Positions 1-7,131 of a stretch of DNA of 44,068 nucleotides are shown here, piece after piece. Within the stretch, counting starts at the first letter, position 1, and each line of letters opens with the position of its first letter. This DNA comes from Leifsonia sp. C5G2 (lineage in GTDB: Bacteria > Actinomycetota > Actinomycetes > Actinomycetales > Microbacteriaceae), in the NCBI RefSeq assembly GCF_013359685.1, contig NZ_JABFMV010000020.1, positions 1 to 44,068 on the forward strand, in the 5' to 3' direction. Both the position numbers and the translations under genes were made by a program. The notes beneath the pieces are model-generated. The model did no database searches. It saw only the letters and a program-made list of their open reading frames with translations, and was not told where the DNA came from.

Positions 1-55
1 GGGGGCCTGCGGCCGCGCTTCGCGACTGTCGTCCTCGGTCACGGTCTGGTCCGCG
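1..55. repeat. 55-bp terminal direct repeat (circular contig overlap)
   Basis: Bases 1-55 are identical to 44014-44068. An exact 55-bp overlap at the two ends is the usual mark of a circular molecule written as a linear contig. The unit length is then 44,013 bp. The reading frame of the MinD-like gene continues unbroken across this join, which independently supports circularity. Confidence 0.95.
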
Positions 56-285
56 TGGATGATCAGCGGCCATTCCCCGGCGGGGTCGCGGGTGAGGACG
101 TGCAGTGGTCGACCGAGCTGTTCGGCGCGGGCTGCGACGATCGCGACGACCTGGGCGCGCGCCTCGTCGACGTCGCCGGCCGCAACCTCCGTGACGGTGC
201 CGCCGATGGATACCTGGGCGGTGCCGTCCTCGTTGAGGGTCGCGGTGGCGCGGGGCCAGGCGGCGGCTTCGGTTGTCGTGCTCAT
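1..285 (-). CDS. MinD/ParA-like ATPase, N-terminal part (gene crosses contig junction)
   Basis: This is the 5' part of the gene that continues at 44013-42955. ATG at 285 is preceded by a good ribosome-binding site (GGAAGGAG, about 8 nt upstream) and the frame runs without a stop through base 1 into the other end. The protein begins MSTTTEAAAWPRATATLN and this part, about 95 residues, has no recognisable domain. In the linear contig the gene seems to start at a GTG at 44055, but that is an internal codon; the true start is here and the full protein is about 447 residues. It follows the M23 peptidase gene by about 20 nt and is probably co-transcribed with it. Confidence 0.85.
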   Translation of the reverse strand, partial: MSTTTEAAAWPRATATLNEDGTAQVSIGGTVTEVAAGDVDEARAQVVAIVAARAEQLGRPLHVLTRDPAGEWPLIIHADQTVTEDDSREARPQAP

Positions 286-304
286 GTGGGTGTTCTCCTT
301 CCGC

Positions 305-1363
305 TCATCCGCCGATAGTGATTCCCACGGTCTTCATAAAGGCCACGGGATCGGTGGGGGAGCCGTTGATCATGACTTGGAAGTGGAGGTGACAGCCTGT
401 GGATTGCCCGGAGGAGCCGATACGGGCGATCTGCTGGCCTGCGGTGACCTTCTGGCCGTCTTGGACGAGGATTCCGGAGGCGTACATGTGCAGGTAGACC
501 GTCTGCACGCCGCCGCCGTGGTCGATGACGATCGTGCCGTTGGAGCCGTAGCCGACGCCGAAGCCGCTGGCGACGACGGTGCCGGTCTGGGCGGCGTAGA
601 TGGGGGAGTCACAGCCGCCGGCGATATCGACGCCGGCGTGGAGCTGGTAGACGCCGGTCACTGGGTCCACGCGCATCCCGAAGGGATCGCTGATCGGTCC
701 TGCCGCCGGAAGTGCCCAGCCTTGGGCGCTGACGGTGCCGGTGCCGGTGGCGACCCCGGAGCAGACCTGGTTGCCGGTGCCGGTGCTCAGGCCGAGCTTG
801 GCTCCGGTAAGCCCTTCGACGACGGCCACGGCGGCGTCCCAGTACTGGGCGTAGTAGTACGGGTCCGCGTTCACCTGGACCTTGTGCGCGGCGATCGTCG
901 GCGCGAGGGAGTCGCGGTCGGTGATCGTGGCCAGCTTCTTGAAGAAGTTCGTTGCGCTGATGTACGGGTCCATGCGGTCACTGAGCGACCCCCATGCCCC
1001 GTTCGCGCGCTGCTGGAACAGGCCGCGGCTGTCCGGGCCTACAGCGTCGCCGTAGTTGAGCACGCGCAGACCGGATTCGCCCATCGCCGTCATGACGCCG
1101 ATGGTCTGATCGCGGGAGCTGAGGTTGAGATCCTTTCCGGCCTGGATCACATACGCGGCGTTCACGAGCTGGTCGTGCCCGTATCCCCTGATCGTGGTGT
1201 CGGGCACCGTCTTGGGGTCAATGGTGACCCCGGCGGCGCTGCTGCCGGTGGGGTTGCAGCTCGCGGACGCCGACGACGTGAGCAGCAGCATGCCCAACAC
1301 CGTGGCGAGGATCAGCACGGGCACGGTGATGATCGCTAGGAGCCCCCCGGACTTGCGATCCAT
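305..1363 (-). CDS. M23-family peptidoglycan hydrolase of the conjugation system
   Basis: A 352-residue protein from ATG at 1363, 2 nt after the stop of the upstream lipoprotein gene. Residues 8-28 form a membrane anchor or signal segment. A middle region (about 75-185; contains GESGLRVLNYGDAVGPDSRG) resembles lysozyme/transglycosylase-like segments of actinobacterial conjugation proteins. The C-terminal domain is an M23 LytM-type metallopeptidase: LHAGVD (His242, Asp246), LHMY (His292) and CHLHF (His325, His327) supply the expected zinc and catalytic residues. Such two-domain wall hydrolases open peptidoglycan for the mating channel in Gram-positive type IV systems. It lies in the leftward operon between a lipoprotein and the MinD-like ATPase. 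The longer open frame upstream of 1363 overlaps the lipoprotein gene and is not coding. Confidence 0.85.
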   Translation of the reverse strand: MDRKSGGLLAIITVPVLILATVLGMLLLTSSASASCNPTGSSAAGVTIDPKTVPDTTIRGYGHDQLVNAAYVIQAGKDLNLSSRDQTIGVMTAMGESGLRVLNYGDAVGPDSRGLFQQRANGAWGSLSDRMDPYISATNFFKKLATITDRDSLAPTIAAHKVQVNADPYYYAQYWDAAVAVVEGLTGAKLGLSTGTGNQVCSGVATGTGTVSAQGWALPAAGPISDPFGMRVDPVTGVYQLHAGVDIAGGCDSPIYAAQTGTVVASGFGVGYGSNGTIVIDHGGGVQTVYLHMYASGILVQDGQKVTAGQQIARIGSSGQSTGCHLHFQVMINGSPTDPVAFMKTVGITIGG

Positions 1364-1365
1364 CG

Positions 1366-1920
1366 TCAGTGTGTCCCCGCGGGAGGCGTGAATCGGCTGG
1401 CAAGCCACGGCGACGCGCCGTCGCGCCGCGTGAGGATGATCGTGTAGGTGCCGGCGTCGGTGGGAACCTCCACCGACACGGCGTAGGTGCTGCTGTCGTC
1501 GACGATGGTCCCGTGGCCGGTGAGCTTGTGCGCAGGGATGTTGGCGGGGTCGACGGACTGGTAGTCCTGCTGCGCCTGCGGCGTCAGGAGAGGCGACAGG
1601 GCCGCCCACCACTCGGTGGAGTTGAGGTCCGGCCGCGCGAACGCCGTGAGCGCCTTCTCGGCCGCGACAACGGCGTTGGAACGCTGCGACGCGTCCCAGG
1701 CGGGTGCGGGCTTCGGGTGGACCGTCCCGCCGCCGGACTCGTCGTCGAGTTTGGTCCCGTTCGGGGCCGGCGTGAAGGTGCTCAGGTCCGGGATGGAAAC
1801 ACCGGAGGGCGTGGGGGAAGGGCTCTCGCTCGGTCGCTGTTCGCTGTTACCGGCGCATCCGGCCAGCGCAACCGTGACCAAGACGACGCCGGCTAGACCG
1901 AGCGTGCACTTTCCCCCCAT
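1366..1920 (-). CDS. Putative lipoprotein of the transfer operon
   Basis: 184 residues, ATG at 1920. The N-terminus is a lipoprotein signal peptide: a hydrophobic core followed by lipobox LAGC with Cys22 as the likely lipidated residue. A Ser/Pro/Thr-rich stretch (about 30-65) follows, as in wall-spanning lipoproteins. The globular part (about 80-184) looks like small extracytoplasmic proteins found beside M23 hydrolases in actinobacterial conjugative plasmids; I do not recognise a named domain. Its start overlaps the stop of the upstream HTH gene by one base (TAATG), and the M23 gene starts 2 nt after its stop, so the three are one transcription unit. It probably works at the outer face of the mating channel (inference). 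Confidence 0.7.
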   Translation of the reverse strand: MGGKCTLGLAGVVLVTVALAGCAGNSEQRPSESPSPTPSGVSIPDLSTFTPAPNGTKLDDESGGGTVHPKPAPAWDASQRSNAVVAAEKALTAFARPDLNSTEWWAALSPLLTPQAQQDYQSVDPANIPAHKLTGHGTIVDDSSTYAVSVEVPTDAGTYTIILTRRDGASPWLASRFTPPAGTH

Positions 1921-2195
1921 TACCCCTCCTCGTGCTCCTCACCCCGCGCTGACGGCTGTGTCCGCCGTGAGTTCGCCCCCTGCTCTAGAGCTTCCTTTAG
2001 TTCATCCCGCAGGATGAACCATGTAGCTCCGAGCTTGTAGCCGGGAATCACTCCGTCTTTGAGCCACTTGTAGACGCCGGGCTTCGTGAGGCCCAGCATC
2101 TCTGCAACCTCTGGAACGGTCAGTGTCTCCTTGCGCCCCTTGAACAGCGCATCAAGCCCTGACGTCACGGGGAACACCGGAAGCCGCAAGCGCAT
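1920..2195 (-). CDS. HTH (MerR/excisionase-like) DNA-binding protein
   Basis: 91 residues. Residues about 24-62 (LTVPEVAEMLGLTKPGVYKW, then KDGVIPGYKLGATWFILRD) form a helix-turn-helix of the excisionase/MerR type with the usual G-Y-K/R-x-G wing. The start at 2195 has no Shine-Dalgarno sequence, but a TACACT box lies exactly 6 nt upstream, so translation from a leaderless mRNA is likely. It is the first gene of the leftward transfer operon and is divergent from the rightward operon, so it is a good candidate for the regulator acting on the shared intergenic dyad at 2227-2245 (inference). The next gene overlaps its stop by one base. Confidence 0.75.
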   Translation of the reverse strand: MRLRLPVFPVTSGLDALFKGRKETLTVPEVAEMLGLTKPGVYKWLKDGVIPGYKLGATWFILRDELKEALEQGANSRRTQPSARGEEHEEG

Positions 2196-2201
2196 GCAGA
2201 C

Positions 2202-2230
2202 AGTGTAAACGAAAGGTGGCTCTGTTGCAC
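2202..2230 (-). promoter_or_regulatory. Candidate promoter of the leftward transfer operon (leaderless)
   Basis: Reading the minus strand: GTGCAA, 17-nt spacer, TACACT, then 6 nt to the ATG at 2195. The -35 matches consensus at 3 of 6 positions; the -10 and its spacing to the start codon are typical of leaderless actinobacterial genes. Confidence 0.4.
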
Positions 2231-2245
2231 GCTGTTTATGCGTGC
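2227..2245. promoter_or_regulatory. Inverted repeat, candidate operator between the divergent transfer operons
   Basis: GCACGC-7 nt-GCGTGC is a perfect 6-bp dyad. It overlaps the -35 region of the leftward promoter and lies upstream of the rightward one, so a bound regulator could control both. The HTH protein encoded next to it is the obvious candidate (inference). Confidence 0.4.
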
Positions 2246-2264
2246 GTATCCCTGTAGCATGCTG

Positions 2265-2293
2265 TTGCTCCCAGTAGAACGATCGAGTATTCT
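2265..2293 (+). promoter_or_regulatory. Candidate promoter of the rightward conjugation operon
   Basis: TTGCTC, 17-nt spacer, TATTCT. It is the best sigma-70-like pair upstream of the GTG at 2337 and leaves a leader of about 37 nt that contains the purine-rich ribosome-binding site (GAGGGGGGAA). Confidence 0.45.
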
Positions 2294-2336
2294 TGTCGCG
2301 TTAGCGACGTCGAACACAATTATCGAGGGGGGAACG

Positions 2337-2969
2337 GTGAGCGACGGCATTAATCCATGGATATCCCGACCCACTGACCCTGAGCCGGCATCTCCGGCGA
2401 TCAGCGCACCGTCTGTTGCGCCGCCCACAGGGCCGGTCGGGCCTCAGCGTGGGGTTCCGGCCCCGGATCGCGTTGACCAGCTGCCGACCTACGACCGGCC
2501 GCAGGCAGCGCCGCTGTGGTGGCTCGGAGCGCACGGTGGTTCCGGTGAGTCGAGCCTGGCCGCGCTCGTGCCTGACTGGCTTGCTGCCGATCACGGTTGG
2601 CCGCACCCCCCAGCGGGGATGCCGGCGCGTGTCGTTCTCGTCGCCCGCTCCCACGCTTATGGGCTGCGTGCCGCCCAGGCGGCCGCAACTCAATGGGCGG
2701 CCGGCCTCGTTCCGCACGTGGAACTGCTCGGCCTCGTTCTCGTCGCTGACGCCCCCGGCCGGCTGCCGCGCCCACTGCGCGATCTGGCCCAGGTGGTCGG
2801 CGGCGGTGTCCCGCGCACGTGGAACGTGCCGTGGATCGAATCGTGGCGTCTGGGGGAGCCGTCGGCTCTCACGGACGCTCCGCGGGAGGTTCGTCGACTC
2901 GTCGACGAACTGAGCGCGCTGGTCACACCCGTTGCAACGGGCACCACCTACCGAAAGGAACAGCGATGA
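2337..2969 (+). CDS. DUF6668-like protein, first gene of the conjugation operon
   Basis: 210 residues from GTG at 2337, preceded by a strong purine-rich ribosome-binding site; the open frame extends further upstream but that part overlaps the promoter. After a Pro-rich N-terminus (about 1-60) comes WWLGAHGGSGESSLA, a degenerate P-loop-like segment, then strands such as RVVLVARSHAYGL and VELLGLVLVADAPGR. From memory this layout matches the DUF6668 family, found at the head of actinobacterial conjugation operons. The canonical Walker lysine is absent (GES in place of GKS), so ATPase activity is doubtful. The next gene starts within its stop codon (ATGA). Confidence 0.65.
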   Translation: MSDGINPWISRPTDPEPASPAISAPSVAPPTGPVGPQRGVPAPDRVDQLPTYDRPQAAPLWWLGAHGGSGESSLAALVPDWLAADHGWPHPPAGMPARVVLVARSHAYGLRAAQAAATQWAAGLVPHVELLGLVLVADAPGRLPRPLRDLAQVVGGGVPRTWNVPWIESWRLGEPSALTDAPREVRRLVDELSALVTPVATGTTYRKEQR

Positions 2970-3274
2970 GCACACTGCACACCATCCTGACCGCCGCAAA
3001 CGACTTCCTGGCGCACGTCCCGATGGTCGACATTCCGAACCCGAACCCCCAGCAGCCGCCCGGCACGGGCGGCATCACCACGATCATGGCGTGGTTGAAG
3101 TGGATCGGGTACGCCGTCGTCGGCGGCTCGATCATCGTTGGCGGCATCCTGATCGCCGTCAGCTTCCGCCGCGGCGAGGGCCACGACGCCCTCCCCAAGA
3201 TTCTCTGGCCAATGGCCGGCGCGATCGTGATCGGTGCAGGTGCCGCGTGGATCGGCACCATCGCAGGAGGGTGA
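2966..3274 (+). CDS. Small membrane protein, pilin/VirB2-TrbC size
   Basis: 102 residues from ATG at 2966, which overlaps the stop of the preceding gene by 4 nt and has the site AAAGGAA 5 nt upstream. It has two hydrophobic segments (about 38-62 and 78-98) separated by a short basic turn (SFRRGEGHDALPK), and a short Pro/Asn-rich N-terminal region. This two-helix layout and the position ahead of the TrbL/VirB6, VirB4 and VirD4-like genes fit a VirB2/TrbC-like component, but there is no decisive sequence motif. A Gly-rich end (TIAGG) closes the protein. Confidence 0.65.
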   Translation: MSTLHTILTAANDFLAHVPMVDIPNPNPQQPPGTGGITTIMAWLKWIGYAVVGGSIIVGGILIAVSFRRGEGHDALPKILWPMAGAIVIGAGAAWIGTIAGG

Positions 3275-3281
3275 TGCAGTC

Positions 3282-4031
3282 GTGAGCGACGACAACAACA
3301 ACGACAGCCAGAGCCCTTTCACACGTCCAGGCTTCATCGCCGCGGCGATCGTCGTCGCACTCATCGTCGTGTGCGCGATCATCCTCGTCGCCGTCAACGT
3401 GGGCAAAGGCGACCCGAAAGCGGATCCCACGCCCAGTGCGTCGAGCACGTCGCCCGGAATCATCTCGTCGCCCGGCCCTGTGTCGGGCGATAAGAGCGTC
3501 TGCGGTCTCAGTGGGACGGAGCTTTCCGGCACGGTGAGTGCAGCGCCCGAGACGTCCTGGAAGTACCAGGACGTGCTCGCCTACCCGACGTCGCAAGTCG
3601 CCGGCCCTGCCGCCACTGCACCGTCTGGGTATCGATACTGCTTCCAGCACACCCCGGACGGTGCGCTATTTGCCTCAGCAAACTTCGCAATCATGTCGTT
3701 CGATCAGTCGCTCCGGAGCACATGGCTCCCGTATGTGCTGGCCCCGGGCCAGTACAGGGACAGCCTGCTCAACTCGGGACTCAATGCAGCGAACCCGTCC
3801 GGCATTCGAGCATCCATCGCTGGATTCCGCGTGCTGTCGTACGACGGCGAGCACGCGCAGGTCGACGTCGCATTCCAGGCGACGGCTTCCGGTCAGATCG
3901 TGACCGGATCATTCGTCGCGAAGCTGGTCTGGTCAGGCGGCGATTGGAAGCTCGACTCGTCTGCGGCGAACCCCGCGCAGGTCGATCAGCTTCCGAACCT
4001 TGCCGGGTACACGGCATGGACGGTGGGATGA
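3282..4031 (+). CDS. Membrane-anchored conjugation protein
   Basis: 249 residues from GTG at 3282; an AGGAGG sequence at 3265-3270 supports this start. One transmembrane helix near the N-terminus (about 16-38) follows a short cytoplasmic Asn/Asp-rich tail. A Ser/Pro/Thr-rich linker (about 45-75) leads to an extracytoplasmic domain of about 170 residues. The topology and position resemble VirB8/TcpC-type channel proteins of Gram-positive transfer systems, but the sequence itself is not diagnostic and I make no firm family call. It lies between the pilin-sized and the TrbL-like genes in the same operon. Confidence 0.6.
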   Translation: MSDDNNNDSQSPFTRPGFIAAAIVVALIVVCAIILVAVNVGKGDPKADPTPSASSTSPGIISSPGPVSGDKSVCGLSGTELSGTVSAAPETSWKYQDVLAYPTSQVAGPAATAPSGYRYCFQHTPDGALFASANFAIMSFDQSLRSTWLPYVLAPGQYRDSLLNSGLNAANPSGIRASIAGFRVLSYDGEHAQVDVAFQATASGQIVTGSFVAKLVWSGGDWKLDSSAANPAQVDQLPNLAGYTAWTVG

Positions 4032-4034
4032 CCA

Positions 4035-5633
4035 ATGGCTGGACAAGACTGCGGATTCCTCGGCACCGGCTGCGTAGTACAGGACTGGGTGAACAGCGCG
4101 GTCGGTAACGCGATCGACAACATGGCGAAGGCGGTTCAGGAGGCTTTCGGCAAAGCGGTGGCCTCGCTCGGAACGGTCTGGGTGAACATCGGCACCCCCA
4201 ACCTGACGGGGACGGGCAGCAGCTCGTCGCTGACCGCAGGCTCGTCGGCGCCGAACTCGGAGGGCATCACAACGGTGCTCGGCTACGTCACCTGGGTGTC
4301 GTTGGCCATCTGCGGCATCGCCATGATCATCCTCGGGATGATCGTGGCATCGAGGTTGCGATCTGGCCAGGGCATCGCGGCTGTCGGCAGGGCCGGCATC
4401 ATCCTCGGTGCGGTGGTCCTGATCAGCGGGGCGAGTTCGCTCGTCTCTACGATCATCGCCGCAGGGCCGAGCGGCGCCGGGGGTGCGGTCGCGTTCCTGC
4501 AAGCGGGCCTCTGGTGGTACATGGGCGCGCTGGCCGTGCTGTCGGTGATCATCGGCGGTGCCCGGATGGCGTGGGAACAGCGGGCCGAACCGGGACGGGA
4601 GACGCTGAAAAGCCTCGTGACGCTGATCATCGTCGCGGGTGCCGGCGTGACCGTTGTCGGCCTACTCGTCGCGGCGTCCGACTCGTTCTCGGTGTGGATC
4701 ATCAACAAGTCGCTGGACTGTGATGTAGCCGCGGCCGGGTCGACATGCTTCGGCACGAACGTGCTGAACCTGCTGGCTCTGACGACGAACCCGGCCGCGG
4801 GCGGCCTGGGCTCGCTGCTGATCATCATCTTGGGGCTGATCGCGATCCTCGCGACGGCGTTTCAGATCGTGCTCATGGTCGCCCGCGGAGGCATGCTCGT
4901 CATCCTGACGGGCATCCTGCCGCTGTCGGCGTCGTTTACGAATCTCGAAACCGGCAAGGCGTGGTTCCGCAAAAACGTCGGCTGGCTGCTGGCGTTCATC
5001 CTCTACAAGCCGGCGGCGGCATTGGTGTACGCGGCCGCGTTCCAGCTCGTCGGCACGAACGTGTTCAAGGACGACGGCACGGGCCTGCTGGCCGTGCTCA
5101 CGGGCCTCATGCTGATGGTGATCGCGCTGTTCGCGATGCCGGCACTGATGAGGTTCGTCACTCCGCTCGTTGGCTCGATGGCTGGTGGCGCGGGTGGCGC
5201 TATGGGCGTGGCTGCTATGGCCGCGCTTCCGACCGGAGCTGCGGCGCTGGGACGTCTCGGGACGGGTAGCGGCAGCTCCGGCTCTGATGGCGGCACTGGG
5301 AGCACGGGTTCGACCGGCTCGACCGGATCACCCTCGGGCAGCCGCGGCGGCGGCGCGCCTGCGTCTCAGCCGGGCGGCGGTGGTGCGTCCACGGGTGCAG
5401 CGAAGTCGACTGGTGCGGCCGCGGGCACAGGTGGTGGAGCTGCGGCCGGTGGTGCGGCCGCCGGAGGCGGTGCTGCAGCGGGTGGTGCGGCCGCGGGTGC
5501 GGCTGCCGGGCCGATCGGAATGGGCGTGGGGGCAGCGGCCGGTGTGGTCGCTGACGGCGCGAAGAAGGCCGCACAGGCCGTTCAGAGCGTTGGCGAGCAA
5601 TCTACGGAGGGAGGCCCCAGTGGTGGCCGTTGA
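4035..5633 (+). CDS. TrbL/VirB6-like multi-spanning conjugation protein
   Basis: 532 residues, ATG at 4035, 3 nt after the preceding stop. An N-terminal periphery with two cysteines (about residues 5 and 10) is followed by at least seven hydrophobic helices between about residues 80 and 390. The last 120 residues are a low-complexity Gly/Ser/Ala tail (repeated GSTGSTGS and GGAAAGG units). Polytopic proteins with a Gly/Ala-rich tail in this operon position are TrbL/VirB6-type inner-membrane channel components. The repetitive tail sits over a shadow reading frame, and the next gene starts 14 nt before this one ends, after a GGAGG site. Confidence 0.75.
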   Translation: MAGQDCGFLGTGCVVQDWVNSAVGNAIDNMAKAVQEAFGKAVASLGTVWVNIGTPNLTGTGSSSSLTAGSSAPNSEGITTVLGYVTWVSLAICGIAMIILGMIVASRLRSGQGIAAVGRAGIILGAVVLISGASSLVSTIIAAGPSGAGGAVAFLQAGLWWYMGALAVLSVIIGGARMAWEQRAEPGRETLKSLVTLIIVAGAGVTVVGLLVAASDSFSVWIINKSLDCDVAAAGSTCFGTNVLNLLALTTNPAAGGLGSLLIIILGLIAILATAFQIVLMVARGGMLVILTGILPLSASFTNLETGKAWFRKNVGWLLAFILYKPAAALVYAAAFQLVGTNVFKDDGTGLLAVLTGLMLMVIALFAMPALMRFVTPLVGSMAGGAGGAMGVAAMAALPTGAAALGRLGTGSGSSGSDGGTGSTGSTGSTGSPSGSRGGGAPASQPGGGGASTGAAKSTGAAAGTGGGAAAGGAAAGGGAAAGGAAAGAAAGPIGMGVGAAAGVVADGAKKAAQAVQSVGEQSTEGGPSGGR

Positions 5634-7131
5634 TTCAACTCAGGAAGGCCCTCGGACCTACGGCAACTGGCGGCGCCCGACGTCGCCCGGCCTGCTTGGT
5701 CTGGGAACGGTCGGGACGGGGCTGCTGTTCGTCGCTCTGTTCGCGATCCTGATCGCGCTCATGTCGGCCGGCATCCTGGCAGCGCTGATCACCGCGGCGA
5801 TCGCGGGCGGTCTGCTGCTGCTCCTGGTGCTTAAGAACGCTGATGGGCGCAGTGTCCTCTCCCGCGCCTCGAACAGGATCGGATGGTTCTCTGCCCGTTC
5901 GCGCGGGACGCACCTGTATCGGTCCGGTCCTCTGGGCCGCACCGAGTGGGGCACATACCAGCTTCCCGGCGTTGCGGCAGCGACGCGGCTCAGCGAGCAC
6001 ACGGACTCCTACGGGCGTCCGTTCGCGCTCGTATACACGCCCGTCAGCAAGACCTACGCCGTGGTGATCGGCACCGAGCCTGACGGCGCGTCGCTGGTCG
6101 ACCCCTTGCAGGTCGACACGTGGGTTGCCGACTGGGGTCACTGGCTGTCCCACCTGGCCGACGAGCCGGGTATCGAGGGCGCTTCGGTTGTAATCGAGAC
6201 GGCCCCGGAGTCCGGCACTCGCCTGCGGCGTGAGGTCGAGCTGAATCTCGACCCGGACGCGCCCGAGTTCGCGCAGGCGATGCTGCGGGAGGTCATCGAC
6301 ACCTACCCCGCCGGCTCGTCGACGGTGAAGGCGTTCGTGACGCTGACCTTCAACGCGATCCCCCGGAAGGGTGCACAGCCTCGTAGGCCGGACGAGATGG
6401 CGCGCGAGCTCGCGGCGCGTCTGCCCGGTCTGACCGGCAACTTGCAGGCCACCGGGGCGGGGGCCGCGCGCCCGCTCGCGGCGCAGGAGTTGTGCGAGAC
6501 GATCCGGATCGCCTACGACCCTGCCGCCGCCCAGCTCATCGACGAAGCGCACGCGCAGGGTGAGACGCCCGAACTGTCGTGGCCGGACGTCGGGCCGACC
6601 GCGCATCAGGCGTCGTGGTCGGACTACCGCCACGATTCTGCGACGTCGGTCACCTGGGCGATGACTCAGGCTCCGCGGGGAACGGTGCAGTCGGGTGTTC
6701 TCGCCCGGCTGCTGGCCCCACATCGGGATATCGCTCGCAAGCGGGTGACGATCCTCTACAAGCCGATCGATCCGGCCCGTGCGGCCGGACTCGTGGAGTC
6801 CGATCTGACGGCCGCGCAGTTCCGTGCCAGCGCGACGCGAAAGCCGCAGGCGCGTGACACCCTCGCGGTGCGCGCCGCGGCCGCGACGGCGCAGGAGGAG
6901 GCATCCGGCGCCGGGCTAGTGAACTTCGCAATCTTGGTCACTGCGACGGTGCTCGATCCGGCCAGGGAGCCGGAGGCGGCCGCCGCGATCGACAACCTGT
7001 CCGCTGGCGCGCGCCTGCGCGTGCGCCGGGTGTATGGGTCGCAGGATTCGGCTTTCGCGATGGCGCTGCCGTTGGGACTGATCCCGACCAAGCACGTTCA
7101 GGTTCCCTCCACGCTCCGGGATCGGGTGTGA
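5620..7131 (+). CDS. SCO6880-family conjugation protein
   Basis: About 503 residues from GTG at 5620 (a second GTG follows at 5623), with a GGAGGGAGG site just upstream. An N-terminal pair of hydrophobic helices (about 25-70) is followed by a large cytoplasmic region without P-loop motifs. Segments such as GTYQLPGVAAATRLSEHTDS and RRVYGSQDSAFAMALPLGL are characteristic, from memory, of SCO6880-family proteins that always accompany the VirB4-like ATPase in actinobacterial plasmids and integrative elements. Its exact role is not established; the position suggests an inner-membrane partner of the ATPase. The open frame upstream of 5620 overlaps the TrbL-like gene and is not used. Confidence 0.8.
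   Translation: MVAVDSTQEGPRTYGNWRRPTSPGLLGLGTVGTGLLFVALFAILIALMSAGILAALITAAIAGGLLLLLVLKNADGRSVLSRASNRIGWFSARSRGTHLYRSGPLGRTEWGTYQLPGVAAATRLSEHTDSYGRPFALVYTPVSKTYAVVIGTEPDGASLVDPLQVDTWVADWGHWLSHLADEPGIEGASVVIETAPESGTRLRREVELNLDPDAPEFAQAMLREVIDTYPAGSSTVKAFVTLTFNAIPRKGAQPRRPDEMARELAARLPGLTGNLQATGAGAARPLAAQELCETIRIAYDPAAAQLIDEAHAQGETPELSWPDVGPTAHQASWSDYRHDSATSVTWAMTQAPRGTVQSGVLARLLAPHRDIARKRVTILYKPIDPARAAGLVESDLTAAQFRASATRKPQARDTLAVRAAAATAQEEASGAGLVNFAILVTATVLDPAREPEAAAAIDNLSAGARLRVRRVYGSQDSAFAMALPLGLIPTKHVQVPSTLRDRV

Noticed and set aside
835-850. AGTACT inside the M23 gene and a few other genes
   Set aside because: Only the 6-bp core occurs; the flanking A/T arms of the regulatory palindromes are missing.
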